From NCBI GenBank assembly GCA_002449845.1, contig DJXW01000019.1, positions 62,001 through 126,000 of the forward strand: a DNA stretch of 64,000 nt. Reading direction: 5' to 3'. The notes under the pieces are model-generated. The model had not been told where the DNA came from. It made no database searches and saw only the letters and a list, made by a program, of their open reading frames with translations. Made by a program: the position numbers and the translations under genes. The stretch comes from Prevotella sp. UBA6994. Lineage in GTDB: Bacteria; Bacteroidota; Bacteroidia; Bacteroidales; Bacteroidaceae. Positions 45,057-53,789 of the stretch are shown here, piece after piece. Numbering within the stretch: the first letter of the stretch is position 1; each line of letters opens with the position of its first letter.

Positions 45057-45154
45057 AACAATCGACAAAGTTATGCTTTTTTTCGTAAATGATGGCGTAA
45101 TAAACTGGAAAAAATAGGAATTAGTTAAAAACTCTCGTAAAAACAGATATAAAT

Positions 45155-46078
45155 TCACGTGCTCTTCCCACATCTCTCCCGATAATCGCTGGGAGACATC
45201 CCCATCATCTTTGAGAACAATCGGGAGAAATAAAGACTGTCTTCAATCCCCACCTTATAGCAAATCTGGTTGATATGTAAGTTGGTCGTTTGCAGCATGT
45301 GACAGGCTTGGTCTATTTTCAAACGATTGAAATAAGCCAACGGACTGTCTCCCACCTGTCTTTTGAAAAGCGTAGAGAAGTGCGTGGACGAATATCCTAC
45401 GTAGTCGAGGATGTCTTGAAGGGTTATCCTGCGTTCTATGTTTTCTTTCATGAAATGTATCGCAGCATCTGCCACCTCCTTGTTCTTATTGTTGCTGAAC
45501 GATAGGTTGCTGTTATTGGTGTTGTAGCGTGCAGTGTTGCGATATTGGCGCAGATAGCGTAGTGAAGCCAAGTAATAGTGCAGCAAGCTGGACGCATATC
45601 GCAAGTCTTCAATGCCTTCTCCATCGTGGAGCGTAGAAAGTATTTCCTCAAAAATATTATTGCGGTTGTTGATGTTAGAGTTCAATGCCACCCTTACGTC
45701 CTGCGGCTTGTCTGCGCCCTCTGCATATATGTCGGCATGTTCACCACGAAAGTGTACCCAATAGATGGTCCATCTTTCTCCTTCGGTAGCCCCATATTCA
45801 TGTGGAATCCCAGCGGGCAAGATGAAATACTGGTTGCTTGCCACTTGATAAGTCTTCCCTCTTAGTGAGTACCAACCATTGCCGTCTATACAGTAGATGA
45901 GTACGTATTGGTTGATGCCCTCGGTACGAATGCGATGATGATGCTCTGCCATAGGGTAATATCCTATGTCAGTGATAAACAGGCTGCTTACCAACGGGTC
46001 GTTTTCCTCCATCTCAACGATGGATGTTGGCAATACAACTGAACGCTCTCCCAAGAATCCGTCTTTCTTACTGACCAT
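45155..46078 (-). CDS. AraC-family transcriptional regulator
   Basis: 307 aa from the ATG at 46078. The N-terminal cupin-like ligand domain (about 20-150: HHHRIRTEGINQYVLIYCIDG, YFILPAGIPHEYG) is of the sugar-responsive AraC type. The C-terminal pair of helix-turn-helix units (about 205-305) includes RRITLQDILDYVGYSSTHFSTLFKRQVG and the signature YFSRLFSKMMGMSPSDYRE. It is divergent from a sugar MFS transporter, and the shared 179-nt spacer contains a 22-nt-spaced direct repeat, so it probably controls the transporter / DUF5107 genes in response to a sugar. Confidence 0.92.
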   Translation of the reverse strand: MVSKKDGFLGERSVVLPTSIVEMEENDPLVSSLFITDIGYYPMAEHHHRIRTEGINQYVLIYCIDGNGWYSLRGKTYQVASNQYFILPAGIPHEYGATEGERWTIYWVHFRGEHADIYAEGADKPQDVRVALNSNINNRNNIFEEILSTLHDGEGIEDLRYASSLLHYYLASLRYLRQYRNTARYNTNNSNLSFSNNKNKEVADAAIHFMKENIERRITLQDILDYVGYSSTHFSTLFKRQVGDSPLAYFNRLKIDQACHMLQTTNLHINQICYKVGIEDSLYFSRLFSKMMGMSPSDYRERCGKST

Positions 46079-46160
46079 GATGATCAAACAACTCTATGAA
46101 TCTCATTTCTTCATCGCAAAAGTAAGAAAATAGTTTGACCTGACCAACAAAATAAGTAAA

Positions 46161-46202
46161 ATAGTCCATGATAATACGTGATTTTGTCCATTATCTTATA
46201 TG
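46161..46202 (+). promoter_or_regulatory. Candidate AraC operator (direct repeat, 22-nt spacing)
   Basis: Two half-sites around GTCCAT: 46161-46180 and 46183-46202 agree at 14 of 20 positions. The shared GTCCATnAT core is offset by 22 nt, about two helical turns, which is usual for AraC-family operators. They lie 11-52 nt upstream of the TATCTTTG box. Confidence 0.5.
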
Positions 46203-46212
46203 AATTATGCCG

Positions 46213-46220
46213 TATCTTTG
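46213..46220 (+). promoter_or_regulatory. -7 box of the sugar transporter gene
   Basis: TATCTTTG matches TAnnTTTG. The nearest upstream TTTG (46183-46186) is 26 nt away, too far for the usual -33 element and inside the candidate operator, so activator dependence is suggested. Confidence 0.6.
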
Positions 46221-46257
46221 CATCAGAAAAACGATAATAACTAAAAGCAATAGAATT

Positions 46258-47682
46258 ATGCAAGGTTTTAACAAAGGATTTATCTATTTCATCTGCCTCG
46301 TATCAGCTATGGGCGGTTTGCTCTTTGGTTACGACTGGGTGGTTATTGGTGGTGCAAAGCCCTTTTATGAACTCTATTTCGGCATTGCAGACTCCGTGTC
46401 AGACCAAGGATTGGCAATGACCATCGCATTGATTGGTTGCATGATAGGCGCTTGTACTTGTGGTTGGCTCGCCGATAAGATAGGCAGAAAGATGCTTCTG
46501 ATAGTCTCGGCGGTTATCTTTCTGGTGTCTGCCATCATGACGGGTGCTTTCAATACGTTTGGAGCTTTCCTCGTTGCTCGTTTCTTCGGTGGTATAGGCA
46601 TCGGCATTGCCTCTGGCCTTTCCCCGATGTATATTGCGGAAGTGTCGCCTTCTGAGATTCGAGGTAAACTGGTAAGCCTCAACCAAATGACGATAGTGTT
46701 AGGTATCTTGGCTGCGCAAATTGTCAATTGGCAAATAGCAGAACCCATACCTGTTGACTATACCCCAGCCGACATTGCTGCCTCATGGAATGGACAGATG
46801 GCTTGGCGATGGATGTTTTGGGCAGCGGCATTCCCCGCAGCCGTATTCTTGTTGTTGGCCTTCTTCATACCAGAGAGTCCTCGTTGGCAAGCATTGAAGA
46901 GTGAAAAACTGAAGACAAACAATGAAGCATTGTCTTCCTCTCTCCGCCGTGCAGCTGTCAATACCTTGGAACGTATCGGCGGTCAGACTTATGCTGAACG
47001 TGAGATGCAAGCGATTGCTGCTACTCATGCGGATGTGGCAAAACAGGCTGGTTTGGCTACGCTCTTTTCAAAGCCATTCCATCGGGTTTTGTTTTTGGGT
47101 ATTGTGATTGCCGTGTTCCAACAATGGTGTGGCACCAATGTCATCTTCAATTATGCACAAGAGATATTCCAGTCGGCTGGCTACAGTGTTGGCGACGTAC
47201 TTTTCAACATCGTGATAACGGGTGTGGCAAACGTACTCTTCACGTTGATTGCCATCTATACCGTTGATAAGTTGGGAAGACGCAAGCTGATGTTGATTGG
47301 TGCAGGAGGACTGTGCTTGATTTACGCCACACTGGGTTGTTGTTACTACATGCAAATTACTGGCTTCTTCATGATTGTGCTTGTAGTAGCAGCCATTGCC
47401 TGTTATGCTATGACCCTTGGACCTTGTACGTGGGTGTTGATTTCCGAACTCTTCCCCAATCGTGTACGCGCTGTGGCTGTTGCCACTTGTACATTCTGCC
47501 TCTGGGTAGGGTCATCCACGCTCACTTATACGTTCCCCATGTTGAATAAGTCTTTGGGTAGCTATGGCACGTTCTGGATTTATTCCCTCGTATGTCTCTG
47601 TGGTTTTCTGTTCTTCATGCGCCGTCTTCCAGAGACCAAGGGAAAGAGTTTGGAACAATTAGAAAAAGAGTTGGTATCTTAA
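46258..47682 (+). CDS. MFS sugar porter (XylE/GalP-like)
   Basis: 474 aa from the ATG at 46258 (MQGFNKGFIYFICLVSAMGGLLFGYDW), which lies after the promoter; the frame from 46207 would start ahead of the -7 box. Twelve membrane segments carry sugar-porter signatures: GWLADKIGRKML, PSEIRGKLVSLNQ, IPESPRW, the quinone-like QQWCGTN block, and the C-terminal PETKGKSLEQLEKEL. Proton-coupled uptake of a monosaccharide such as xylose, galactose or arabinose is likely. It is divergent from AraC and followed after a repeat by the DUF5107 gene. Confidence 0.93.
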   Translation: MQGFNKGFIYFICLVSAMGGLLFGYDWVVIGGAKPFYELYFGIADSVSDQGLAMTIALIGCMIGACTCGWLADKIGRKMLLIVSAVIFLVSAIMTGAFNTFGAFLVARFFGGIGIGIASGLSPMYIAEVSPSEIRGKLVSLNQMTIVLGILAAQIVNWQIAEPIPVDYTPADIAASWNGQMAWRWMFWAAAFPAAVFLLLAFFIPESPRWQALKSEKLKTNNEALSSSLRRAAVNTLERIGGQTYAEREMQAIAATHADVAKQAGLATLFSKPFHRVLFLGIVIAVFQQWCGTNVIFNYAQEIFQSAGYSVGDVLFNIVITGVANVLFTLIAIYTVDKLGRRKLMLIGAGGLCLIYATLGCCYYMQITGFFMIVLVVAAIACYAMTLGPCTWVLISELFPNRVRAVAVATCTFCLWVGSSTLTYTFPMLNKSLGSYGTFWIYSLVCLCGFLFFMRRLPETKGKSLEQLEKELVS

Positions 47683-47683
47683 T

Positions 47684-47730
47684 AAGAAAGACTATTGTCT
47701 TTACTCCTTAACTCCTTGAAACTCCTGAAC
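47684..47730 (+). repeat. Direct repeat copy B
   Basis: AAGAAAGACTATTGTCTT, then tactccttaactcc and ttgaaactcctgaac. It is nearly identical to copy A at 44211-44265 in the same orientation. It starts 1 nt after the transporter stop codon. Confidence 0.8.
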
Positions 47731-47784
47731 TACAAAGACATTAAGCGAATGTGAAACTATAAATGAATTTAAACACAATAAACG

Positions 47785-50700
47785 ATGGTAAAAGCTTGGC
47801 GAGAAAAAGTAACGATTCCTACGTATGAGGTGGGAAAACCAGAGAAGAATCCCATGTTCTTGGAGAAGAGAGTCTATCAAGGTTCTTCTGGAGTGGTATA
47901 TCCATATCCCGTTATCGAAACGATAAGTGATGAGAAAGAAGACAAGGACTATTTGGCTGTTTTCTTGGAAAACGAATATATCAAGGTGATGGTGTTGCCA
48001 GAATTGGGCGGTCGTGTGCAGATGGCTTACGACAAGATTAAGCAGCGTCATTTTGTCTATTACAATCATGTCATCAAACCTGCATTGGTGGGATTGGTAG
48101 GTCCGTGGATTTCGGGCGGCATAGAGTTCAATTGGCCACAACATCACCGTCCTTCCACGTTTATGCCCGTTGACACCTGTATAGAAGAGAATGGTGATGG
48201 GAGTGTGACGGTATGGGTGAGCGAGATAGAAAAGATGTTCCATCAAAAAGGTATGGCGGGCTTTACCTTACGTCCAGGATGTGCTTACTTGGAAATCAAT
48301 GGCGTGCTCTATAATCGTACAGACATTCCGCAGACATTCCTCTGGTGGGCTAATCCAGCCGTCTCTGTCAATGACCAGTATCAAAGCGTCTTCCCACCCG
48401 ACATCAATGCGGTCTTTGATCATGGAAAACGAGCCGTTTCATCGTTCCCCATCGCTACGGGTACTTACTACAAGATGGATTATTCGGCTGGCGTGGATAT
48501 TTCAAACTATCGTAATATCAAAGTTCCTACGTCGTATATGGGCGTAAACTCACGGTTTGATTTTGAGGGTGGCTACGAGAACGACACACAGGCTGGAATG
48601 TTGCACGTTGCCAGTCATCATTTCTCACCTGGAAAGAAACAATGGACGTGGGGTAACGGTGACTTTGGACAAGCGTGGGACAGAAACTTAACTGACGATG
48701 ATGGACCGTATATCGAACTGATGGCTGGTGTATATACCGAAAACCAACCTGATTTCTCATGGTTGATGCCTTACGAGGAGAAAAGATTCGTACAGTATTT
48801 CATGCCTTATCGAGAGATTGGTATGGTGAAGAACGCCACGAAAGACCTTATCATGAATATGGAGGATTGTGGCAATGGTGAAGTGCTGCTCAAGGTGTTT
48901 GCCACTTCTCGACAAGAGGTAAATATCATCCTGCGCAATGACGATGACGAGGTATATTATCATCAGGTGTTGACCGTTTCTCCCGAAGAGGTGCTGACAG
49001 AAACAGTCAACGTGAAAGGAGCTAAGTTTGATGAGTTGACATTTGAGATTAAGAAGACATTTGCCTATGGTGAAAGAACGGTACTACAATGGCACGCGGA
49101 AGCCGATGAGATTCGTCCTATCCCCGACAGTGCTGAGGCTGCGTTGTTGCCCCATCAAATCAAGACCAATGAACAATTATACTTGACGGGTTTGCACCTT
49201 GAACAATACCGCCATGCTACATGGTTGCCCACTGATTACTATGAGGAGGCTCTTCGCCGCGACCCTGATGACATTCGTTGTCTGAACGCTATGGGGTTGT
49301 GGTATATTCGCAAGGGACGTTTCGCCTTGGCAGAGAATTACCTGCGCAAGGCAGTGAAACTGAGTCAGAAGCGTAATCCCAATCCTTACGATGGAGAACC
49401 CATCTACAATCTGGCATTGGCGCTGAAATACCAAGGGAAGATGGATGAGGCGTATGAGAGGTTTTGGAAGGCTACCTGGAATAAGGCGTGGACTGATGCG
49501 GGCTATTTTGAGGCTGCCAAAATCTCTGTGGCGCAAGGACGATATGAGGATGCACTTGACGAAATCAACCGCTGTATAGATAACAATTGGCATCATCATA
49601 AGGCTCGTGCCCTGAAGGTTGCCATCTTGCGTAAAATGGAATTGACAAACGATGCCTTGCAACTCATTGAGGAATCTCTGAAGTATGATCAGTTCAATTA
49701 CGGTTGTCTTTACGAAAAGTATCTGCTGACGGGTGATAGGACTGTTCGTGACACGATGGAGGAAATGATGCACAATAACGTGGAGAACTACCACGAACTG
49801 GCATTGGATTATGCTCAGGCAGGTCTTGCCGTCAATTTCAGGGAAGTGATGTGGATGGCTCGAAATCATTTCGATGATAAGGCTCTTCGGTATATCTTTA
49901 CACCGATGACTATGTATTATCTCGGATGGGCTTACCTGATGGAGGGCAGTGAGGGGCGTGCGCTCACTTGCTTTAAGGAGGCAGAGAGTACTAAGCCAGA
50001 CTGTTGTTTCCCTAATCGTTTGGAAGATGTGGTGGTGCTTAACATCGCCAAGGAGATGAATCCCGACGGTGCTAAGGCTCCTTATTATTTAGGTTGCCTT
50101 TACTATGCGGCACGTCAGTACGACTTGGCATTGGAAAACTGGCAATTATCGGCTGAGAAAGACCCAACGTTCCCCACCGTGTGGCGCAACTTGGCACTTG
50201 GAACTTTCAATAAACTTGGTGAGGAGGAAAAGGCGCTTGAAATGATGGAACGTGCCTTCTCGTTGGATGAAAACGATGAACGCGTGCTGATGGAGTTAGA
50301 CCAATTATATAAACGGTTGCACCATCCGCACGAGATACGTTTGTCTTTCTTGCAGCAATATCCCCAACTGATACAACGCCGTGACGACCTTGTGCTGGAA
50401 GAGATTACATTGCTCAACCAAGTGGGACGTTATGAAGAGGCTATGAGAAAATTGGATGCTCATCAGTTTCATCCCTGGGAAGGAGGCGAAGGCAAGGTGT
50501 CGGCACAATATCAAATCTGTCGTGTAGAACTTGCGAAGAATTACCTCCAGCACCAAAAAGGGGTAGGGGATATTGAGAAAGCAATAGCTCTCCTCAACGA
50601 GTGTCTTGACTATCCTCATCATCTTGGCGAGGGCAAACTCTATGGAGCTCAGGAGAATGACTTTTATTACTTATTAGGCGTAGCTTACGAGAAGTTGGCT

Positions 50701-51144
50701 TCGGTCAACAACAATCATTCGTATCAAGAGAAAGCCAGAGATTGTTGGGAGAAAGCCACAAAGGGACCGCAGGAACCTGCGGCTGCCATGTATTATAATG
50801 ATGCTAAGCCCGATAAGATATTCTACCAGGGTCTTGCTCTCCGCAAGTTGGGGCGTGAGGATGAGTCGCATGGACGATTCTATCGCCTTATCAATTATGG
50901 CAAGCAGCATATTTTTGAGAAACAGGTAATGGACTACTTTGCCGTATCCCTGCCAGACTTGCTTATTTGGGAAGATTCCCTTGATACAAAGAACTTGATA
51001 CATTGCAAGTATATGCTTGCATTGGGCTATTATGGAATGGGTGATATGACTCATGCCCTGAAATACCTTGCAGAGGTGGAAATGCTGGACAACAACCACC
51101 AAGGTATTCAGCAGTTCCGTTCATTGATAGATGCGGGATTGTAA
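47785..51144 (+). CDS. DUF5107-TPR protein, probable carbohydrate-related
   Basis: 1119 aa, no signal peptide, so cytoplasmic. The N-terminal ~400 residues are DUF5107 with a galactose-mutarotase-like beta-sandwich feel (VMVLPELGGRVQMAYDKIKQRHFVY, GPWISGGIEFNWPQHHRPST, YLEINGVLYNRTDIPQTFLWWANPAV). The C-terminal ~650 residues are tetratricopeptide repeats (ALRRDPDDIRCLNAMGLWYI, PIYNLALALKYQGKMDEAYE). Its place behind an AraC-controlled sugar porter suggests action on the imported sugar, but no activity for DUF5107 can be derived from the sequence. It is long for one protein; no frame break is seen. Confidence 0.88.
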   Translation: MVKAWREKVTIPTYEVGKPEKNPMFLEKRVYQGSSGVVYPYPVIETISDEKEDKDYLAVFLENEYIKVMVLPELGGRVQMAYDKIKQRHFVYYNHVIKPALVGLVGPWISGGIEFNWPQHHRPSTFMPVDTCIEENGDGSVTVWVSEIEKMFHQKGMAGFTLRPGCAYLEINGVLYNRTDIPQTFLWWANPAVSVNDQYQSVFPPDINAVFDHGKRAVSSFPIATGTYYKMDYSAGVDISNYRNIKVPTSYMGVNSRFDFEGGYENDTQAGMLHVASHHFSPGKKQWTWGNGDFGQAWDRNLTDDDGPYIELMAGVYTENQPDFSWLMPYEEKRFVQYFMPYREIGMVKNATKDLIMNMEDCGNGEVLLKVFATSRQEVNIILRNDDDEVYYHQVLTVSPEEVLTETVNVKGAKFDELTFEIKKTFAYGERTVLQWHAEADEIRPIPDSAEAALLPHQIKTNEQLYLTGLHLEQYRHATWLPTDYYEEALRRDPDDIRCLNAMGLWYIRKGRFALAENYLRKAVKLSQKRNPNPYDGEPIYNLALALKYQGKMDEAYERFWKATWNKAWTDAGYFEAAKISVAQGRYEDALDEINRCIDNNWHHHKARALKVAILRKMELTNDALQLIEESLKYDQFNYGCLYEKYLLTGDRTVRDTMEEMMHNNVENYHELALDYAQAGLAVNFREVMWMARNHFDDKALRYIFTPMTMYYLGWAYLMEGSEGRALTCFKEAESTKPDCCFPNRLEDVVVLNIAKEMNPDGAKAPYYLGCLYYAARQYDLALENWQLSAEKDPTFPTVWRNLALGTFNKLGEEEKALEMMERAFSLDENDERVLMELDQLYKRLHHPHEIRLSFLQQYPQLIQRRDDLVLEEITLLNQVGRYEEAMRKLDAHQFHPWEGGEGKVSAQYQICRVELAKNYLQHQKGVGDIEKAIALLNECLDYPHHLGEGKLYGAQENDFYYLLGVAYEKLASVNNNHSYQEKARDCWEKATKGPQEPAAAMYYNDAKPDKIFYQGLALRKLGREDESHGRFYRLINYGKQHIFEKQVMDYFAVSLPDLLIWEDSLDTKNLIHCKYMLALGYYGMGDMTHALKYLAEVEMLDNNHQGIQQFRSLIDAGL

Positions 51145-51742
51145 TGGTTGCCTTTACTTATAATAAAACCGCTTTTGTTTATAATGATGACAATCGGTAA
51201 GATATACTTTTTCAAGTCATGAGATTTTTGTAATATAATCAATCAAATTCTTAAATCTACGTCGCAGATTAATAAAACTGCGACGTAGTTTTATTAATCT
51301 GTGACGTAGTTTTATAAAACCAAGTCACAGATTAAACTTTTTATTCATGTTTCTATCGTTTTGTTGAATGCTTCCTCCCACTTTTTTATGTATCATAAAA
51401 AGAAATAAAATCCAAAAAGAGAGATAATAATCAACATGGAGAATGTCCTCAATAACTGGGTCAAAATCAAAACCGTTGCCAGCCTTTTGACCGTAGCTAT
51501 TTGAAGCACACCGAGAAATACATCCATGAAGTTAACAAATTTATAGAGGATGCAATTATCAGCTTACCAACAATTAACCTACAGCGATGATCCATTTATT
51601 TGCGAAAGAAAGATAAATATAGTCCATATTGCGTATATATAACATGGGTAAGCTAAAAAATGCTGGAATCATTAAAAAGTATAAAAGAATGAAGAATTGT
51701 AAGATTCTTCAATGTAATGCAGAATAAATGAAAAATTTTCAT
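51145..51742. other. Left flank of the restriction-modification island, no intact gene
   Basis: About 600 A+T-rich bases. It contains nested inverted repeats (51257-51335) and, at about 51450-51590, a short open stretch in one frame (DRSYLKHTEKYIHEVNK) bounded by stops that may be a decayed gene end. No integrase, transposase or tRNA remnant could be identified. Confidence 0.5.
51257..51335. repeat. Cluster of overlapping inverted repeats
   Basis: Hairpin 1: CTACGTCGCAG (51257-51267) with CTGCGACGTAG (51278-51288). Hairpin 2, which overlaps and competes: ATTAATAAAACT (51268-51279) with AGTTTTATTAAT (51287-51298). Hairpin 3: TTAATCTGTGAC (51294-51305) with GTCACAGATTAA (51324-51335), enclosing the palindrome GTTTTATAAAAC (51309-51320). 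All arms are perfect. The sequence is largely two variants of a ctgYgacgtagttttat unit. Confidence 0.85.
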
Positions 51743-51750
51743 TATCTTTG
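51743..51750 (+). promoter_or_regulatory. -7 box of the XRE / methyltransferase genes
   Basis: TATCTTTG lies 19 nt before the ATG at 51770. It rules out the longer reading frame beginning at 51728, which would start upstream of the promoter. Confidence 0.6.
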
Positions 51751-51769
51751 CAACATTAAATACACAAAG

Positions 51770-52006
51770 ATGGAAGATATCAATCGAATAAAAGTAGTAC
51801 TTGCAGAGAAGAAACGCACTAACAAGTGGCTTGCAGAACAGATGGGTGTCAATCCAACCACCGTATCGAAGTGGTGTACCAACTCCTCTCAACCCGACCT
51901 TGGCAATCTATTAAGAATTGCCGACCTGTTGGAAGTTGATATAAAAGAACTGTTCATTAGAGAATATAAGCAATACCTTTTGTCGCAAGAAACGATTCAC
52001 AAATAA
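51770..52006 (+). CDS. XRE-family helix-turn-helix regulator
   Basis: 78 aa: MEDINRIKVVLAEKKRTNK then the HTH LAEQMGVNPTTVSKWCTNSSQPDL and LLRIADLLEVDIKELF. Its size and position, 3 nt before a cytosine methyltransferase gene, match control (C) proteins of type II restriction-modification systems, which time methylase and nuclease expression. The start was chosen from the promoter position. It is the first gene of the accessory island. Confidence 0.85.
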   Translation: MEDINRIKVVLAEKKRTNKWLAEQMGVNPTTVSKWCTNSSQPDLGNLLRIADLLEVDIKELFIREYKQYLLSQETIHK

Positions 52007-52009
52007 TTT

Positions 52010-52993
52010 ATGGCAAAAAAGAAATATACATTCATAGATTTATTTGCCGGGTGTGGGGGGCTATCACTAGGCTTTGAAATGGCTGGATTCATAAGCCTAC
52101 TTGCAATTGACAATTGGAAGGATGCTTTGACCACATATGCTTTTAACAGAAAAGGGGCTAGGACTCTGTGTGAAGATTTGGCGACTCTTGATCCCTATAA
52201 AGTTATGCAGGAATACAGCATTCCTAATGTTGATGTAATAATAGGAGGACCTCCTTGTCAGGGTTTCTCGGTGGCAGGTAAACGAATTATAGAGGATGAG
52301 CGTAACAAACTCTACAAGGCTTTTGTGGGATTTGTTGACTGCTTCCGTCCCAATGCTTTCGTTATGGAAAACGTTCCGAATATTCTCAGCATTGGCAATG
52401 GTATAGTAAAAGATTCTATCGTAGAAGATTTTGAAAAACTAGGATACAAAGTAAGTGTACAAGTTCTTACAGCATCCGACTATGGTGTGCCACAAAACAG
52501 AAAGAGAGCTGTTTTCGTTGGGTTGGCAGATGGACGAGTTTTTACCTTTCCTGAGCCGTTTAAGACAGAAAAAGTTACATCCTATGAGGCGCTTAGTGAC
52601 TTGACAGAAGATTCAATTGCAGACGGTTCACCATATTCATCAGAGCCGATATGTAATTTCCAACGTTATGCTTGTATGGAAAGTACTGGACTTTACAACC
52701 ACGATATCACCATACATAATGAGAAAACCAAGGAAATTATTGCAATGGTGCCAGATGGAGGGAACTACAAAGACCTTCCTGTTGAATTACAACAGACAAG
52801 AAAAGTACATATAGCATGGACACGTCTGCGCAGTACAAAACCCAGTACTACTATTGACACGGGGCATCGACATCACTTTCACTATAAATGGAATCGTATT
52901 CCAACTGTTAGAGAAAGTGCACGATTACAATCATTCCCAGATGATTTCATTTTTACGTGTAGTAAAACAAGTCAATACAAACAAGTATCATAA
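52010..52993 (+). CDS. C5-cytosine DNA methyltransferase, truncated before motif X
   Basis: 327 aa. Motif I FIDLFAGCGGLSLGF (8-22), catalytic motif IV GGPPCQGFSVAG (C83), motif VI ENV (120-122), motif VIII QNRKR (162-166), a recognition region (about 170-295) and motif IX RESARLQSFP (301-310). It then stops at TSQYKQVS, exactly where family members continue into motif X (G-N-A-V-P). Motif X packs against the SAM pocket, so activity is doubtful unless supplied by another chain. The next gene, the HNH nuclease, starts 1 nt after its stop, which fits a clean deletion or replacement of the 3' end. The DNA is A+T-richer than flanking chromosomal genes. Confidence 0.9.
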   Translation: MAKKKYTFIDLFAGCGGLSLGFEMAGFISLLAIDNWKDALTTYAFNRKGARTLCEDLATLDPYKVMQEYSIPNVDVIIGGPPCQGFSVAGKRIIEDERNKLYKAFVGFVDCFRPNAFVMENVPNILSIGNGIVKDSIVEDFEKLGYKVSVQVLTASDYGVPQNRKRAVFVGLADGRVFTFPEPFKTEKVTSYEALSDLTEDSIADGSPYSSEPICNFQRYACMESTGLYNHDITIHNEKTKEIIAMVPDGGNYKDLPVELQQTRKVHIAWTRLRSTKPSTTIDTGHRHHFHYKWNRIPTVRESARLQSFPDDFIFTCSKTSQYKQVS

Positions 52994-52994
52994 T

Positions 52995-53789
52995 ATGGAA
53001 AGAATAAAGCCCCAAAAAGGAGATAGATGGACAAGGGAAGAAATGGTTCTCGTTTTCAACTTGTATTTCAAACTTCCCTATGGTAAGTTAGACCATAGGA
53101 CTCCAGAAGTAAAGAATCTTGCCTCAATTATGGGAAGGACGGATAATTCTGTTGCTATGAGATTGAACAACTTTGCATCTTGTGATCCCAAACTTATCGC
53201 GAGAGGCATTAAGGCTCTTGGAGATCAAAAAAAACGTTGTCAACCATATTGGGATGAATTTTATGAGAATCAGGAAAAACTAATATTTGAGAGCGAAAGA
53301 ATATTGGCGGAATATCAGAATACTACAATAGAAACAAAGTACAAAGACGAGTTGATTGATATTCCTCGAAATCTTAAAGGTCAAGAACGTGTTAGAGAGG
53401 TTAAAACTCGTGTTAATCAGCATTTTTTTAGAGAAATGGTTTTGGCAAATTACAATGGGAAATGTGCGTTGACGGGAATTGATATTGGAAAATTGTTAAT
53501 TGCGAGCCACATAATACCATGGTCGGAAAACAAGGTTGAAAGATTAAATCCAGAAAATGGTATATGCCTGTCTGCCTTATACGATAAAGCTTTCGATAAA
53601 GGACTTATTGCATTCGATAACGAAGGGGTTGTTTTGTTTTCAAATTCATTAGAATCAAACGTTGGAAAGGAATACTACACAAGATACTTTCTTCCCATTA
53701 AATCTATACAATTATCAGAACCAAATAAGTACAGACCCAATCCACAATTTTTAGAATGGCATCGTGATGTAATATTCAACAAACGATAA
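52995..53789 (+). CDS. HNH restriction endonuclease
   Basis: 264 aa from the ATG at 52995, one nt after the methyltransferase stop; a longer overlapping frame is unlikely. The N-terminal ~100 residues hold a Myb/SANT-like segment (GDRWTREEMVLVFNLYFKLPYG, LASIMGRTDNSVAMRLNNF). The C-terminal HNH domain (about 140-235) has CALTGIDIGKLLIASHIIPW with H172, ENGICLSALYDKAFDKG with N188, and the FD..G tail. This HNH_2 arrangement is common in type II restriction enzymes next to 5mC methyltransferases. The catalytic residues look intact, so the cell needs protection from it, or it is otherwise controlled. It shares TAATG with the next ORF. Confidence 0.87.
   Translation: MERIKPQKGDRWTREEMVLVFNLYFKLPYGKLDHRTPEVKNLASIMGRTDNSVAMRLNNFASCDPKLIARGIKALGDQKKRCQPYWDEFYENQEKLIFESERILAEYQNTTIETKYKDELIDIPRNLKGQERVREVKTRVNQHFFREMVLANYNGKCALTGIDIGKLLIASHIIPWSENKVERLNPENGICLSALYDKAFDKGLIAFDNEGVVLFSNSLESNVGKEYYTRYFLPIKSIQLSEPNKYRPNPQFLEWHRDVIFNKR

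Noticed and set aside
45057..45173. N-terminal extension of the radical-SAM gene
   Set aside because: It overlaps the AraC gene and adds 39 residues with no family similarity before the conserved start MSTIIYPSPIFGPVHS.
51728..51769. Longer start for the XRE regulator
   Set aside because: The extra 14 codons would begin upstream of the TATCTTTG promoter box.
52980..52995. Simple sequencing frameshift in the first methyltransferase
   Set aside because: No motif X (G-N-A-V-P) is encoded in any frame downstream; the HNH gene begins at once, so a real junction is more likely.
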